Positions 1 through 8,170 of a DNA stretch of 64,000 bases are shown here, piece by piece. Made by a program: the position numbers and the translations under genes. The stretch's first letter is position 1; the number at the start of each line of letters is the position of its first letter. The stretch is from G963675935 sp963803125 (GTDB taxonomy: Bacteria; Planctomycetota; Planctomycetia; Pirellulales; Thermoguttaceae), in NCBI GenBank assembly GCA_963803125.1, contig CAWDLR010000003.1:2232001-2296000 (forward strand), read 5' to 3'. The notes under the pieces are model-generated. The model saw only the letters and a list, made by a program, of their open reading frames with translations, was not told the origin of the DNA and ran no database searches.

Positions 1-1
1 C

Positions 2-121
2 GATCCGTCGGTCGCCGTCTTTCAAGGCAGTCGCAAGCGTCTGCGGCACGCGATCGAGGATGTCCGCTCGGGAATGCCCAATAGCTGTCCCGATTGCTAC
101 CACGCGCAGTTCAAGAACTGA
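2..121 (+). CDS. C-terminal end of an unidentified protein (5' end outside window)
   Basis: An open frame runs from the window edge to a TGA at 119-121 and encodes 39 residues ending in a cysteine-containing tail (SCPDCYHAQFKN). The two cysteines spaced CPDC could be part of a metal site, but the fragment is too short to name. The frame is open throughout, is on the plus strand and is followed by a palindromic repeat, which fits a gene end. The product is not recognised. Confidence 0.5.
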   Translation, partial: DPSVAVFQGSRKRLRHAIEDVRSGMPNSCPDCYHAQFKN

Positions 122-180
122 CGCCCGGCCGCTTGCTCGCGTTTTCCACCACGCGGGGAAGACGCTCAGCGAAGTGTTCG

Positions 181-250
181 GTGGGGCAGACATTCCTGTC
201 TGCCCCTGACGAAGCCGGTAGATAGGGCAGACAGGAATGTCTGCCCCACC
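181..250. repeat. Palindromic repeat, GGGGCAGACA family, double inverted copy
   Basis: Two inverted copies of a roughly 24-bp unit face each other across a short spacer. Each unit is itself a palindrome around the core GCAGACATTCCTGTCTGC. The same family occurs at 2529-2580 and 19624-19701. The position after a gene end means it could act as a transcription terminator, but there is no T tract, so a mobile REP-like origin is more likely. Confidence 0.85.
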
Positions 251-312
251 GTGGTGAGAAATGCGGGCTTTGCAGAGCACTTCTGTGCACCCAAAAGGAA
301 GCGCGAAGAGTT

Positions 313-864
313 TCAGGAGCCGGCTGGCTCCCCCGCCCCCTCTTCAGAGACCGACGGCACGACCCAGACCTTCACCTCCGCGTCGATTTCGTGCCCGAGG
401 TGAATGGCGACGGTGTACAGGCCGAGTTCCTTTAGCGGGCCTTTCAGCCGCACCTGGTCGGCGCCCAAGTGGAAATTGGCCCGCTTCAGCGCGTTGGCGA
501 CTTCCACGGCCCCGACCGAGCCATACAGATGCCCTTCGTCGTTGGCGTTGGCTTCGATGGTGATGCTCTGCCGAGCCAGTTCCGCCGCCAAGGTTTGCAG
601 ACCGGCCAGCCGGGCCTTCTCGATCGCCGCCAGTTGGGCGCGGTGTTTCTCCACCATCCGCTTATGGTGCTCGGTGGCAATCGTGGCCAACCCCTGCGGG
701 ATCAAGAAGTTCAGGGCGTAGCCGTGCTTCACCTCGACCACGTCGCCCTGCTTGCCGAGGTGTTCGACCGGCTGCACCAGCAGCAATTCGACGCCGCCGT
801 GCGGCCCCTTCGGCAGACGCTTCGCGCGGCGGGGAATTTGCTTCTTCGACTCGGTGTTAGCCAT
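313..864 (-). CDS. rplI: 50S ribosomal protein L9 (bL9)
   Basis: This 183-residue protein carries the bL9 N-terminal RNA-binding signature (LLLVQPVEHLGKQGDVVEVK, then GYALNFLIPQG), a long basic helix (about residues 70-100) and the C-terminal domain. Relative to E. coli L9 it has about 24 extra basic residues before the first strand. The start is set at the ATG at 864, because the longer upstream frame runs into ssb. It is the last gene of rpsF-ssb-rplI, 19 bases after the real ssb stop. rpsR, often found between ssb and rplI in other bacteria, is absent. The assignment is secure. Confidence 0.95.
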   Translation of the reverse strand: MANTESKKQIPRRAKRLPKGPHGGVELLLVQPVEHLGKQGDVVEVKHGYALNFLIPQGLATIATEHHKRMVEKHRAQLAAIEKARLAGLQTLAAELARQSITIEANANDEGHLYGSVGAVEVANALKRANFHLGADQVRLKGPLKELGLYTVAIHLGHEIDAEVKVWVVPSVSEEGAGEPAGS

Positions 865-883
865 GTTGATTCGCTTTCTCGTG

Positions 884-1394
884 CTAGAACGGAATATCAT
901 CGCCACCGGAAGGCTCGGCCGGTCCCGGTCCCTGGTCGTAGGCCTCGTCGGGCGGGCCGGCTTGACTGTACTGCGGTGCCGGCGATGCTGGTGCGCGCTG
1001 CGGCGCCGGTCGAGCCGCCGAGCGCGGCCCGCCTCCCTCCGCTCCGCCCTGTCCGCCCTGGCCGCGCAGCGCCGATCAACTGCATCTTCTCGCATACTAC
1101 TTTCAGTTTTGACCGCTTCTGGCCGTCCTGCCCCTCCCAACTATCGAGCTTCAGCCGCCCCTCGATCAATACCGGCGAGCCTTTGCCCAGGTATTCGCTC
1201 ATCACTTCGGCGGTCCGCCCCCAGACCGTCACGTCGACGAAGGTGACCTCTTCGATCCACTCGCCGTTGGCGTTCTTGCGGCGGTCGTTGACCGCCAGGC
1301 CAATGTCGGTCACTGCCATGCCGCTTTGCAGATAGCGCAATTCGATGTCGCGCGTCAGATTGCCCAGCAGGATCACTCGATTAAAACTGGCCAT
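884..1394 (-). pseudogene. ssb: Single-stranded DNA-binding protein, apparent single-base frameshift in linker
   Basis: The first 110 or so residues form a normal SSB OB fold (MASFNRVILLGNLTRD, then VDVTVWGR and LIEGRLKLDSW). After KMQLIGA the frame turns into a run of Arg/Gly without the SSB tail and stops at 897. One frame over, the sequence reads a Gly/Gln/Pro-rich linker ending in the canonical SSB acidic tip DDIPF, with a stop at 884-886. The span 884-1394 is 511 bases, three times 170 plus one, so one extra base near 1059-1075 explains it. SSB is essential and its tip recruits repair proteins. A consensus error is therefore likelier than a true broken gene. Corrected, the protein would have 169 residues. 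Confidence 0.85.
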
Positions 1395-1413
1395 AAGGAC
1401 CGCTCCCTATTGG

Positions 1414-1851
1414 TCACTCTTCGTCGCCCACCACTCCTTCGACGGCATCGACGACCGGGACCACGTCCTCGACTTCTTCATCATGGACCTTCACTTCCTC
1501 CGCCGGGACTGCGGCGGCCGGGGCCGACAGGGCGTGGGCCACCAGGGTGTCGACGATCCGCGGCTCGACCTTCAAGAACAGCATCCGCAGGATGTCGTCG
1601 TTGATCTGGCACTGCCGCTGCAACTCGGTCAGCCGCGTGCTCTCCAGCCGGAAGTACGTCAACCAATACGTGCCCTTGCGTTGGCCCTTGATCGGATAGG
1701 CCAGCCGCCGCTCTTCCCAGAGGCGGCTGACGAGCATCTCGCCGCCGAGCTTCTCGACCAGCGTAGGAATCTGGCCGGAGACGGTTTCATGATCCCGCCC
1801 AAAACGGTTGGAATCGAGAATGAACATGCCTTCGTAGACGATCGCGGCCAA
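1414..1851 (-). CDS. rpsF: 30S ribosomal protein S6 (bS6)
   Basis: A 145-residue bS6 of the central-domain platform of the 30S subunit. It begins with the family strand YEGMFILDS. The conserved middle WEERRLAYPIKGQRKGTYWL and FRLES follow, then the helix and strand INDDILRMLFLKVEP. The C-terminus carries an acidic tail rich in Glu, Asp and Val, longer than in E. coli. It lies 19 bases upstream of ssb and is the first gene of rpsF-ssb-rplI. The start at 1851 gives the usual N-terminus. Confidence 0.95.
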   Translation of the reverse strand: MAAIVYEGMFILDSNRFGRDHETVSGQIPTLVEKLGGEMLVSRLWEERRLAYPIKGQRKGTYWLTYFRLESTRLTELQRQCQINDDILRMLFLKVEPRIVDTLVAHALSAPAAAVPAEEVKVHDEEVEDVVPVVDAVEGVVGDEE

Positions 1852-1915
1852 GGTTACAACTCCTCTGAAATCTTCGATCTCAAATCCTCGATCTGAAATT
1901 TGAAATCTCGAATCT

Positions 1916-2473
1916 TCAATTATATCGGTTCATGCAGACTTCGATGCCCTCGCGAGCCCAAACCACCGCGGCGTCGGCCGCCAATTCTACGGCCTCTCGG
2001 ACGACGGGCAACTCCCCGGGCGAAAACTTGCCGAGCACGTAGTCCGCCCACTCCCAACCGGCCGGCGCGGCGCCGACGCCCACGCGGAGCCGCGAAAACT
2101 CGTCTGTCCCCAACCTCGCGATAATGTCCTCCAAACCCTTCTGCCCGCCCGACGAGCCCCGCGACCGCAGTCGCAGCTTGCCCACCGGCAGGTTCAGATC
2201 GTCGCAGAGAACCAACAGGTCCTCGATTTGCAACTTATAGAAGCTTACCGCCTCCTGAACGCTGGTTCCACTGAGATTCATGAACGTTGTCGGGCTCAAC
2301 AGCAGCGCCCTCTGGCCGCCCAACTCGGCCTCGAGCACTTCGCCGTGAAACCGCGACTTGGCGGGCGGCACGCCGTGCCGCCGCCCCAATTCCGCCAGCA
2401 CCATATAGCCGACGTTGTGCCGCGTTCCTTCGTAACGGCGGCCCGGATTGCCAAGCCCAACCACCAGTTTCAT
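1916..2473 (-). CDS. pth: Peptidyl-tRNA hydrolase
   Basis: This 185-residue enzyme releases tRNA from peptidyl-tRNA that has fallen off ribosomes. The family signatures are clear: GLGNPGRRYEGTRHNVG with Asn9 and catalytic His19, TFMNLSG with Asn66, and CDDLNLPVGKLR with Asp91. The usual GGHNGL motif reads GGQKGL (residues 109-114), so the His-Asn pair that contacts tRNA in E. coli is replaced by Gln-Lys. Length matches the family. The gene lies between rplY and rpsF on the same strand, a common bacterial order. The 64-base gap to rpsF holds a degenerate run of the gagattt word. Confidence 0.95.
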   Translation of the reverse strand: MKLVVGLGNPGRRYEGTRHNVGYMVLAELGRRHGVPPAKSRFHGEVLEAELGGQRALLLSPTTFMNLSGTSVQEAVSFYKLQIEDLLVLCDDLNLPVGKLRLRSRGSSGGQKGLEDIIARLGTDEFSRLRVGVGAAPAGWEWADYVLGKFSPGELPVVREAVELAADAAVVWAREGIEVCMNRYN

Positions 2474-2528
2474 CGCCGCCGCCCTTCGCAGTCAGACGCG
2501 CTAGTGGTCCGCCAAACCTTCGTTGACA

Positions 2529-2580
2529 GGTGGGGCAGACATTCCTGTCTGCCACGGCAGGCAGGAATGCCTGCCCCACC
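2529..2580. repeat. Palindromic repeat, GGGGCAGACA family
   Basis: A second copy of the family at 181-250. Here two unequal halves meet around a central GCCACGGCAGGC, giving one long hairpin of about 24 bp per arm. It sits between the L25 gene and pth on the minus strand. Confidence 0.85.
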
Positions 2581-2634
2581 ACAATTTCGACGAACATTCC
2601 AGCCACGGTTGGCGGCTCTCCGCCGGCAGCCCGC

Positions 2635-3282
2635 TCACTTCTTCTCTGATTCCTCGCCCTCCCCCTCCTTTTCCTTGGCGCCGATGACCTCCGGTTCGCC
2701 GGCCGCCGCCTCGGCCGCCGCAGCCTCCTCCTCCGGCAACTCCTTGGGAACGATGCACTCGACGACCGCCACTTCCAAATCGTCCGCCAGGATCTTCGCC
2801 CCCTCCGGCAGCTCGATGCTGCCCAAGAGGATCGACTGTTCGAGCATGAGCTGATTGATGTTGACCGCCAGTTTTTCGGGCAGTGCCGCGGCCGGACAGG
2901 CGATCTCCACCTCGTGGATGTGCTGCACCACCACGCCCCCTTCGCGCACGCCCGGCGATTCGCCGCGCAACTCGACGGGCACGCGGACTTCGACAATCTC
3001 GTGCTCAGAAATTCGCGTGAAATCGACGTGGATGATCTGCACTCCCCACGTGTCCCACTGCAAATCGCGGATGAACGCCGATTCGTTGACCGCGCCGGTG
3101 AGACTGACCAGCCGGCTGCCGTGCCGGATGGCCGCCGTCAAGACGTCGGCCGCCACGCTCAGCGGCACGCACTCCAAGCCGTGTCCATACAACACTCCCG
3201 GAATCATCCCCGACTGCCGCAGCCGCCGGTTGCGGTGTTTTCCCCGGGTATTCCGCGCCTCAACAGCCAACTGTAACGCCAT
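2635..3282 (-). CDS. rplY: 50S ribosomal protein L25, long Ctc/TL5 form
   Basis: This 215-residue protein binds 5S rRNA. The N-terminal L25 domain (about residues 1-95) shows the usual start (EARNTRGKHRNRRLRQSGMIPGVLYG in part) and HVDFTRI. The C-terminal TL5-type beta domain (about 100-185) shows VPVELRGESPGVREGGVVVQ and ends with an acidic Glu/Ala/Lys tail. This two-domain form is the Ctc type rather than the short E. coli L25. It sits just upstream of pth on the same strand, the usual ctc-pth pairing. Confidence 0.93.
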   Translation of the reverse strand: MALQLAVEARNTRGKHRNRRLRQSGMIPGVLYGHGLECVPLSVAADVLTAAIRHGSRLVSLTGAVNESAFIRDLQWDTWGVQIIHVDFTRISEHEIVEVRVPVELRGESPGVREGGVVVQHIHEVEIACPAAALPEKLAVNINQLMLEQSILLGSIELPEGAKILADDLEVAVVECIVPKELPEEEAAAAEAAAGEPEVIGAKEKEGEGEESEKK

Positions 3283-3676
3283 TTGCTCCCTCGAACTACT
3301 GCGCAGCCCAACTACCTCCGCCTACGGGCGAATCGCTCATTTTCGCGGAAAACCGGAGAAATGCAACCCCGGGGTACAAAATTCTCGCCATAATTCCCCC
3401 GGCATCCGCCACACGCCCGCTCGCTGCGGCCGGAAACTCGCCGCAAACGACGCAGACGACGCAGCCTCGAAGCTCACCAGAGCGGCCAACCTCGATCGGT
3501 TAACCGCTCGCACCCTCCGCAAGAAGGGCTCCGGACTCTTGAACCGCACCGCAGCGGCGGTATACTGGCAGCGTCCGTTCGCCCGCATGTTGTAGACTTG
3601 CACGGAACAGACTCGCTGCTACCGTTTTTCCCCGCGTGTTCGCCCACCCTCTTTCACCCGATCGTGAGGTGCCATC
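3283..3676. other. Intergenic stretch between rplY and the GH27 gene
   Basis: This 394-base divergent region has no convincing gene. Its open frames lack family signals and shadow the rplY frame. It should hold the promoter of the minus-strand rplY-pth set and that of the plus-strand GH27 gene; a candidate for the latter is at 3539-3566. Confidence 0.6.
3539..3566 (+). promoter_or_regulatory. Candidate sigma-70-type promoter for the alpha-galactosidase
   Basis: TTGAAC at 3539-3544 and TATACT at 3561-3566 are separated by 16 bases. The -10 box matches the consensus at five of six positions. The start of transcription would fall near 3573, about 100 bases before the GTG start. Confidence 0.45.
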
Positions 3677-5659
3677 GTGCGTCGAAACCTGCTGCTCTCC
3701 TTGACCTTCCTGTCTGCCTTCCTTCTTGCCAGTCACGCCTTCGCTGCCGAAACCGTCTGGCTCTCGTCGCTCGACGTCCGCAAGACCCAGCAAGACTGGG
3801 GAAAACCGCAAGCCGACAAGGCGGTCGATGGCCACACGCTCTCGATCGCCGGCACGAAATACGAGCACGGGCTGGGCACCCACGCGGCCAGCCTGCTGTA
3901 CGTCGATCTGAAAGGCGGCTCGGCCCGCTTCTCCGCCGAAGTTGGCGTCGATGACGAAGTGACCGGCAACCCCGTCGGCATCCGCTTCTCGCTGATCGGC
4001 GACGGTCGCGACCTCTGGAAGAGCGGCATAATGCGGAGAAACCAAGCGGCCGAGAAGGTCGATGTCGATGTAAGCGGCGTCAAGACCCTCGTGCTGGTCG
4101 TGGAGAACGAAGGCGACAACATCAACTACGATCACGCCGATTGGGCCAATGCCCAGTTCAACGTCACCGGCGAGAAGCCCGTGGCAATTCCGGCGCCGCA
4201 TGAAGAGAAGACCGTGCTCACGCCGAAGCCGCCGGCGACGCCGCGGATCAACGGCGCAAAAGTGTTCGGTGTGCGCCGCGGTCATCAATTGCTCTACACC
4301 GTTCCCGCCACCGGCGAACGGCCGATGGAGTTTTCGATCGTCAGGCTTCCTGGAAATGCGGTTGGGTTAAATATTGATCGGACTACTGGGCAGCTTAGCG
4401 GTGTGTTGCACGCACCCGGCGAGTACACCCTCACATTGAAAGCTAAGAACGCCCTGGGCCAAACGGTGCGAAAACTGCGCGTTGTCTGCGGCGACACAAT
4501 CGCGCTCACGCCGCCGCTGGGCTGGAACAGTTGGAACTGTTTTGCCAACGCCGTCGATGACGGCAAAGTCCGCTCGGCCGCCGACGCGATGGTCGCCAGC
4601 GGATTGGCCCAGCACGGCTGGACGTACATCAACATCGACGATTGCTGGGAGATCAAGCCGGGCAGCACCGATCCGCTCCTGCAAGGCCAACCGCGCGACG
4701 CCGACGGCATGATCAACACCAATAAGAAGTTCCCGAATATGAAGGCCCTTTGCGACTACATCCACAGCAAGGGGCTAAAGGCCGGCATCTACTCCTCCCC
4801 CGGCCCCTACACCTGCGCCGGCTTCACCGCGAGCTACAAGCACGAGCTCAAGGACGCCCAGCGCTACGCCCAGTGGGGCTTCGACTATCTGAAATATGAT
4901 TGGTGCTCGTACGGCAACATCGCCAGGACCCAAACCGATCTGCCCAAGCTCAAGAAGCCGTACCGCGTCATGCGGCAGGCGCTGAACAAGGTCGATCGCG
5001 ACATCGTCTACAGCCTCTGCCAGTACGGCATGGGCGACGTGTGGAAGTGGAACGCGGAAGTCGGCGGCAACTGCTGCCGCACCACCGGCGACATCGGCGA
5101 TTCCTGGTCGAGCATGGCCGGCATCGGCTTCGGGCAAAACGGCCACGAAAAATACGCCGCCCCCGGCCACTGGAACGATCCCGACATGCTCGTGGTCGGC
5201 ATGGTCGGCTGGGGCGATCTGCACCCGACCGGCCTGACGCCCAACGAGCAATACACCCACATCAGTCTCTGGTGCCTGTTGGACGCCCCGCTACTTATCG
5301 GCTGCGACATGGCCCAACTCGACGCCTTCACCCTCGGCCTGTTGACCAACGATGAAGTCCTAGAGGTCAACCAGGACCCGTTGGGCAAGCAGGCCGGCCG
5401 CGTGTCGCAACGCGGCAATCTCGAAGTCTGGGCCAAGCAAATGGAGGACGGCTCGAAGGCCGTCGGGCTGTTCAACCGCGGCCGCATCGAATTGCCGGTC
5501 ACCGTCAAATGGTCCGACCTCGGCGTGGCCGGAACGCAAATCGTCCGCGATCTCTGGCGGCAGAAGGACCTCGGCTCGTTCGAGACCGAATTCACCGCCA
5601 AAGTCCCCCGCCACGGCGTCGTCCTGATCCGTCTACGGTCGAAAACCGCAGCAGAGTGA
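3677..5659 (+). CDS. Secreted alpha-galactosidase (GH27) with N-terminal NPCBM domain
   Basis: This 660-residue exported enzyme should remove terminal alpha-galactose from glycans. It starts at GTG 3677 with a signal peptide (about residues 1-24, cleaved after AFA). An NPCBM-type carbohydrate-binding domain follows (about 25-165), then an Ig-like PIG domain (about 190-275). The GH27 barrel starts at TPPLGWNSWNCF. The nucleophile should be Asp408 in YLKYDWC and the acid/base Asp472 in TTGDIGDSW. A C-terminal beta domain ends the protein. It stands alone, with no transporter beside it. Some GH27 members act on beta-L-arabinopyranosides, so the sugar is inferred. Confidence 0.92.
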   Translation: MRRNLLLSLTFLSAFLLASHAFAAETVWLSSLDVRKTQQDWGKPQADKAVDGHTLSIAGTKYEHGLGTHAASLLYVDLKGGSARFSAEVGVDDEVTGNPVGIRFSLIGDGRDLWKSGIMRRNQAAEKVDVDVSGVKTLVLVVENEGDNINYDHADWANAQFNVTGEKPVAIPAPHEEKTVLTPKPPATPRINGAKVFGVRRGHQLLYTVPATGERPMEFSIVRLPGNAVGLNIDRTTGQLSGVLHAPGEYTLTLKAKNALGQTVRKLRVVCGDTIALTPPLGWNSWNCFANAVDDGKVRSAADAMVASGLAQHGWTYINIDDCWEIKPGSTDPLLQGQPRDADGMINTNKKFPNMKALCDYIHSKGLKAGIYSSPGPYTCAGFTASYKHELKDAQRYAQWGFDYLKYDWCSYGNIARTQTDLPKLKKPYRVMRQALNKVDRDIVYSLCQYGMGDVWKWNAEVGGNCCRTTGDIGDSWSSMAGIGFGQNGHEKYAAPGHWNDPDMLVVGMVGWGDLHPTGLTPNEQYTHISLWCLLDAPLLIGCDMAQLDAFTLGLLTNDEVLEVNQDPLGKQAGRVSQRGNLEVWAKQMEDGSKAVGLFNRGRIELPVTVKWSDLGVAGTQIVRDLWRQKDLGSFETEFTAKVPRHGVVLIRLRSKTAAE

Positions 5660-6125
5660 GCCGGCGTGCATTGACCGCGATCGCGACGTTTATTGACTGC
5701 CCTAAAGGCCGCATCGGGTTTTTCGTTTAGCCGCGACCCGGAGGGGAGCGGTTCCCTCGTGTGGTGATGTGGTAATGGGTGGGATCACGAGCAATGATCA
5801 TGACTAATGGGGTCGGGTCTCATTTGTCTTTGCGTTTTTTCGCCCCGCCCCCCATCAGCCCACGATATCCCCTCAGCGTGAGAACCAGCGCTGTGGAAAA
5901 AGAGGACGCAATGGCCCCATGATCGGAGGCGGCCGAAACGCCGGGATGACTTTCTGACTGCGCAATTGGACCCGCCCCCATTCCATCTTCTTCTGGACGC
6001 CACCGCCCCTGCTGCCGCAGGGTCTTGACGCCAAATGTAGACTGGCTATGATGCTGGGGTGTTTTGCCCATCTCGTCATTCGATCGCGAGTAAGACCACC
6101 GGTTAGCCGGGAGGAGGTATGGCCT
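5660..6125. other. Intergenic stretch with repeat motifs, no gene
   Basis: No coding signal is convincing in these 466 bases. At 5724-5750 there is one copy of a recurring motif (CGTTTAGCCGCG, a C-rich run, then GGGAGCG) also seen at 11655, 26699 and, inverted, 47803. At about 5810-5830 a GGGGTCGGGTCTCATTTG motif resembles ends seen beside REP-associated transposases, so this may be the scar of a lost element. Minus-strand frames here overlap the unknown gene at 6126 and look like shadows. Confidence 0.5.
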
Positions 6126-6635
6126 ATGAAGATTGAGAAAGAACATCTGTACCATGGCGCTGCTTTGATCCAAATTGCAGAAGACGAAAGGTTCACCGCA
6201 ATCAACTCCCTTGGGGTCGGCGGCAGTGTCTCCAAGAGTGCGTATCGTATCAACGATGATATTGGCGTCTACCTCAAGTACGCCCGCAATCCTACCCCAC
6301 GCCACAAGGAATATGTCTTCAACTTCTCGACAGCCAATCGCGCAGAGATGGCCGCGTTGGCGACATCAGTCCACAGCTTCTTCGTGGCTCTGGTGTGTGT
6401 CAAAGATCGTGAGGTTTGCTGCCTAGAGTACAGTGTGATCGACTTACTATTTCGTCGTCGCAGGCGAGCCAAGGGGAGCGATGAAGAACAAATCACTGTC
6501 TTGGTTACAATGCCCAAGAAGAGCAAATGCCGGGTTTACGTAAATGCTCCTGGCAAGAAGAACACGTTGCTAGGCGAAGCTAAGCTCGTGACGAGGAGTG
6601 ATTTTCCAAGTATGCTCTTTGAACAGATGGCGTGA
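6126..6635 (+). CDS. Protein of unknown function, lower GC than its neighbours
   Basis: The start is chosen at ATG 6126 because an AGGAGG lies at 6112-6117, eight bases upstream; the longer frame from 6048 has no such site. The product has 169 residues, with no signal peptide or membrane segment. It reads as a mixed alpha/beta protein with a conserved-looking stretch YLKYARNPTPRHKEYVFNFS, then FFVALVCVKDREVCCLEYS, then a basic patch FRRRRRAKG. The gene is visibly less GC-rich and uses codons such as AAA, AAT and TTT freely, unlike prs beside it, which suggests recent transfer. It stands alone. I do not recognise the family. Confidence 0.7.
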   Translation: MKIEKEHLYHGAALIQIAEDERFTAINSLGVGGSVSKSAYRINDDIGVYLKYARNPTPRHKEYVFNFSTANRAEMAALATSVHSFFVALVCVKDREVCCLEYSVIDLLFRRRRRAKGSDEEQITVLVTMPKKSKCRVYVNAPGKKNTLLGEAKLVTRSDFPSMLFEQMA

Positions 6636-6671
6636 CGTCCCACGTGTTATGCTGAAGCATAACCTACAAGC

Positions 6672-7640
6672 TCAGCCGGCCCCGAAACCCGGGGGCCTGT
6701 CGAACAGCCGGCTGACCGACTCGTTGCGGTGGATGCGCTTGATCGCTTCGCCCAGCAGCGGGGCGACGCCGAGAACCGTCAGCTTCGCGATCTGCTTCTC
6801 GGGCGACAGCGGCACGGTGTCGGTCAGGATCAGGCCGTCGATGGGGGCCTTGTCCAGTCTCCCGATGGCGTCGCCCACCAGCAGGCCGTGGGTGGCGGCG
6901 AGGAAGATCTGCTTGGCGCCGTGCTGGTGCATCACTTCCGCCGCGCCGCAAATCGAGCCCGCCGTGCTGATCATGTCGTCGAAGATCAAGGCCACGCGGC
7001 CTTCGACTTGCCCGCCGATCACGTTGGCCTGTTTTGTCTTCTCGGCGGTGCTGCGGCGTTTGTCGATAATGGCCAGGTGTCCGCCCAATCGCGCCATGTG
7101 GGCCAGGGCCCGTTTGATGCTCCCCTCGTCGGGGCTGACCACCACGAAATCGTCGTCGCCAAAGCCCATCGCCTTGAAGTGCTCGTCGATCACCGGCGCG
7201 GCGTAAAGATGGTCCACGGGAATGTCGAAGAAGCCCTGGATTTGGGCCGTGTGCAGGTCCATCGCCAGCACGCGGTCGGCCCCGGCGCGGGTAATCAGGT
7301 TCGCCACCAGTTTCGCGGTGATCGGCACGCGGCCCTCGTCCTTGCGGTCCTGCCGGGCGTAACCGAAATAGGGCATCACCGCCGTGATCCGATCGGCGCT
7401 CGCCCGTTTCAAGCTCTCGATCATGATCAACAGTTCCATGAGAGTTTCGTTGACCGGCGGGCAGGTCGGCTGGAGGATGAAGACGTCGCGGCCGCGGACG
7501 TCCTCGTCGATCTTGCAGGAAATCTCCCCGTCGGGGAAATTTCCCACGATCGCCCGACCCAGCGGCAGTTCCAGGTACTCGCAAATTCGTTTTGCCAGAG
7601 CCGGATGGGCTCGTCCTGCGAAGAGTTTCATGGAATTCAT
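6672..7640 (-). CDS. prs: Ribose-phosphate pyrophosphokinase (PRPP synthase)
   Basis: This 322-residue enzyme makes PRPP from ribose 5-phosphate and ATP, feeding nucleotide, His and Trp synthesis. It matches class I Prs along its length: MKLFAGRAHPALA, the ATP site FPDGEISCKI, the loop YFGYARQDRKDEGR, the metal site DLHTAQIQGFFD, the flexible loop DKRRS and the PRPP-binding motif IFDDMISTAGS. The start is set at ATG 7640, which gives the normal family length; a longer frame to 7751 adds residues unlike the family. It faces the arginine block across a 530-base divergent region. Confidence 0.95.
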   Translation of the reverse strand: MNSMKLFAGRAHPALAKRICEYLELPLGRAIVGNFPDGEISCKIDEDVRGRDVFILQPTCPPVNETLMELLIMIESLKRASADRITAVMPYFGYARQDRKDEGRVPITAKLVANLITRAGADRVLAMDLHTAQIQGFFDIPVDHLYAAPVIDEHFKAMGFGDDDFVVVSPDEGSIKRALAHMARLGGHLAIIDKRRSTAEKTKQANVIGGQVEGRVALIFDDMISTAGSICGAAEVMHQHGAKQIFLAATHGLLVGDAIGRLDKAPIDGLILTDTVPLSPEKQIAKLTVLGVAPLLGEAIKRIHRNESVSRLFDRPPGFGAG

Positions 7641-8064
7641 GGGGTCAGAGGGCGCGGATAAGAGGGCGGGAACCATCGGGGGCACACTCCTCACGTTCTC
7701 GTTGCCGCCGGGGTTTCGTCCCTTCGTTTCGGCTAGTGCCCATCTTGCCACGAACCGCCGCGTTCTTCCAGAGGGCCGCCGGGGTTTTTCTTGCTATTCC
7801 GCCGGTTGCGTCCGGTGCGTGTCCGCGGTGGAATGCGTCGGCTATCAGCGGTCAGCTATCAGGTTTCAGCAGCCAGCTTGCGGCCGTCATGTTTGAGCCC
7901 GTCGCGAGCATAACTGTTTTGCGTCTAACGATTTACAATGGGAAACCACGGCGACATTCGCTGCTGGCCCCGCCGCTTGCCGAAGCCATCGCCGTGTGCT
8001 GAAAGCTGAGAGCTGACCGCTGACAGCCGACCGTCTTTGCGGCGTCTTCTCCCAGCAGCCGTCG
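7641..8064. repeat. Divergent intergenic region with a separated inverted repeat
   Basis: No gene is seen here. A 32-base arm at 7838-7869 (TCGGCTATCAGCGGTCAGCT then ATCAGGTTTCAG) is inverted with few mismatches at 7999-8030 (CTGAAAGCTGAGAGCTGACC then GCTGACAGCCGA). About 130 bases lie between the arms. The layout resembles a small non-autonomous element. Confidence 0.65.
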
Positions 8065-8092
8065 TTGACACCGGCCTTGGTTTGTTTACAAT
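8065..8092 (+). promoter_or_regulatory. Candidate sigma-70-type promoter for argB
   Basis: A perfect TTGACA at 8065-8070 and TACAAT at 8087-8092 (five of six) are separated by 16 bases. Transcription would start near 8099 and leave a leader of about 70 bases before argB. Confidence 0.6.
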
Positions 8093-8170
8093 ACGGGGTT
8101 TTCCAGGTATTAAGCACCTGCCCGACAAGCGCCGTTTACCCACCTTCCCACCCAGCTTGGGAGCGATTCG

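Noticed and set aside
181..250. Rho-independent terminator
   Set aside because: The stem is strong but there is no T tract and the same sequence recurs in unrelated places, so it is better called a repeat.
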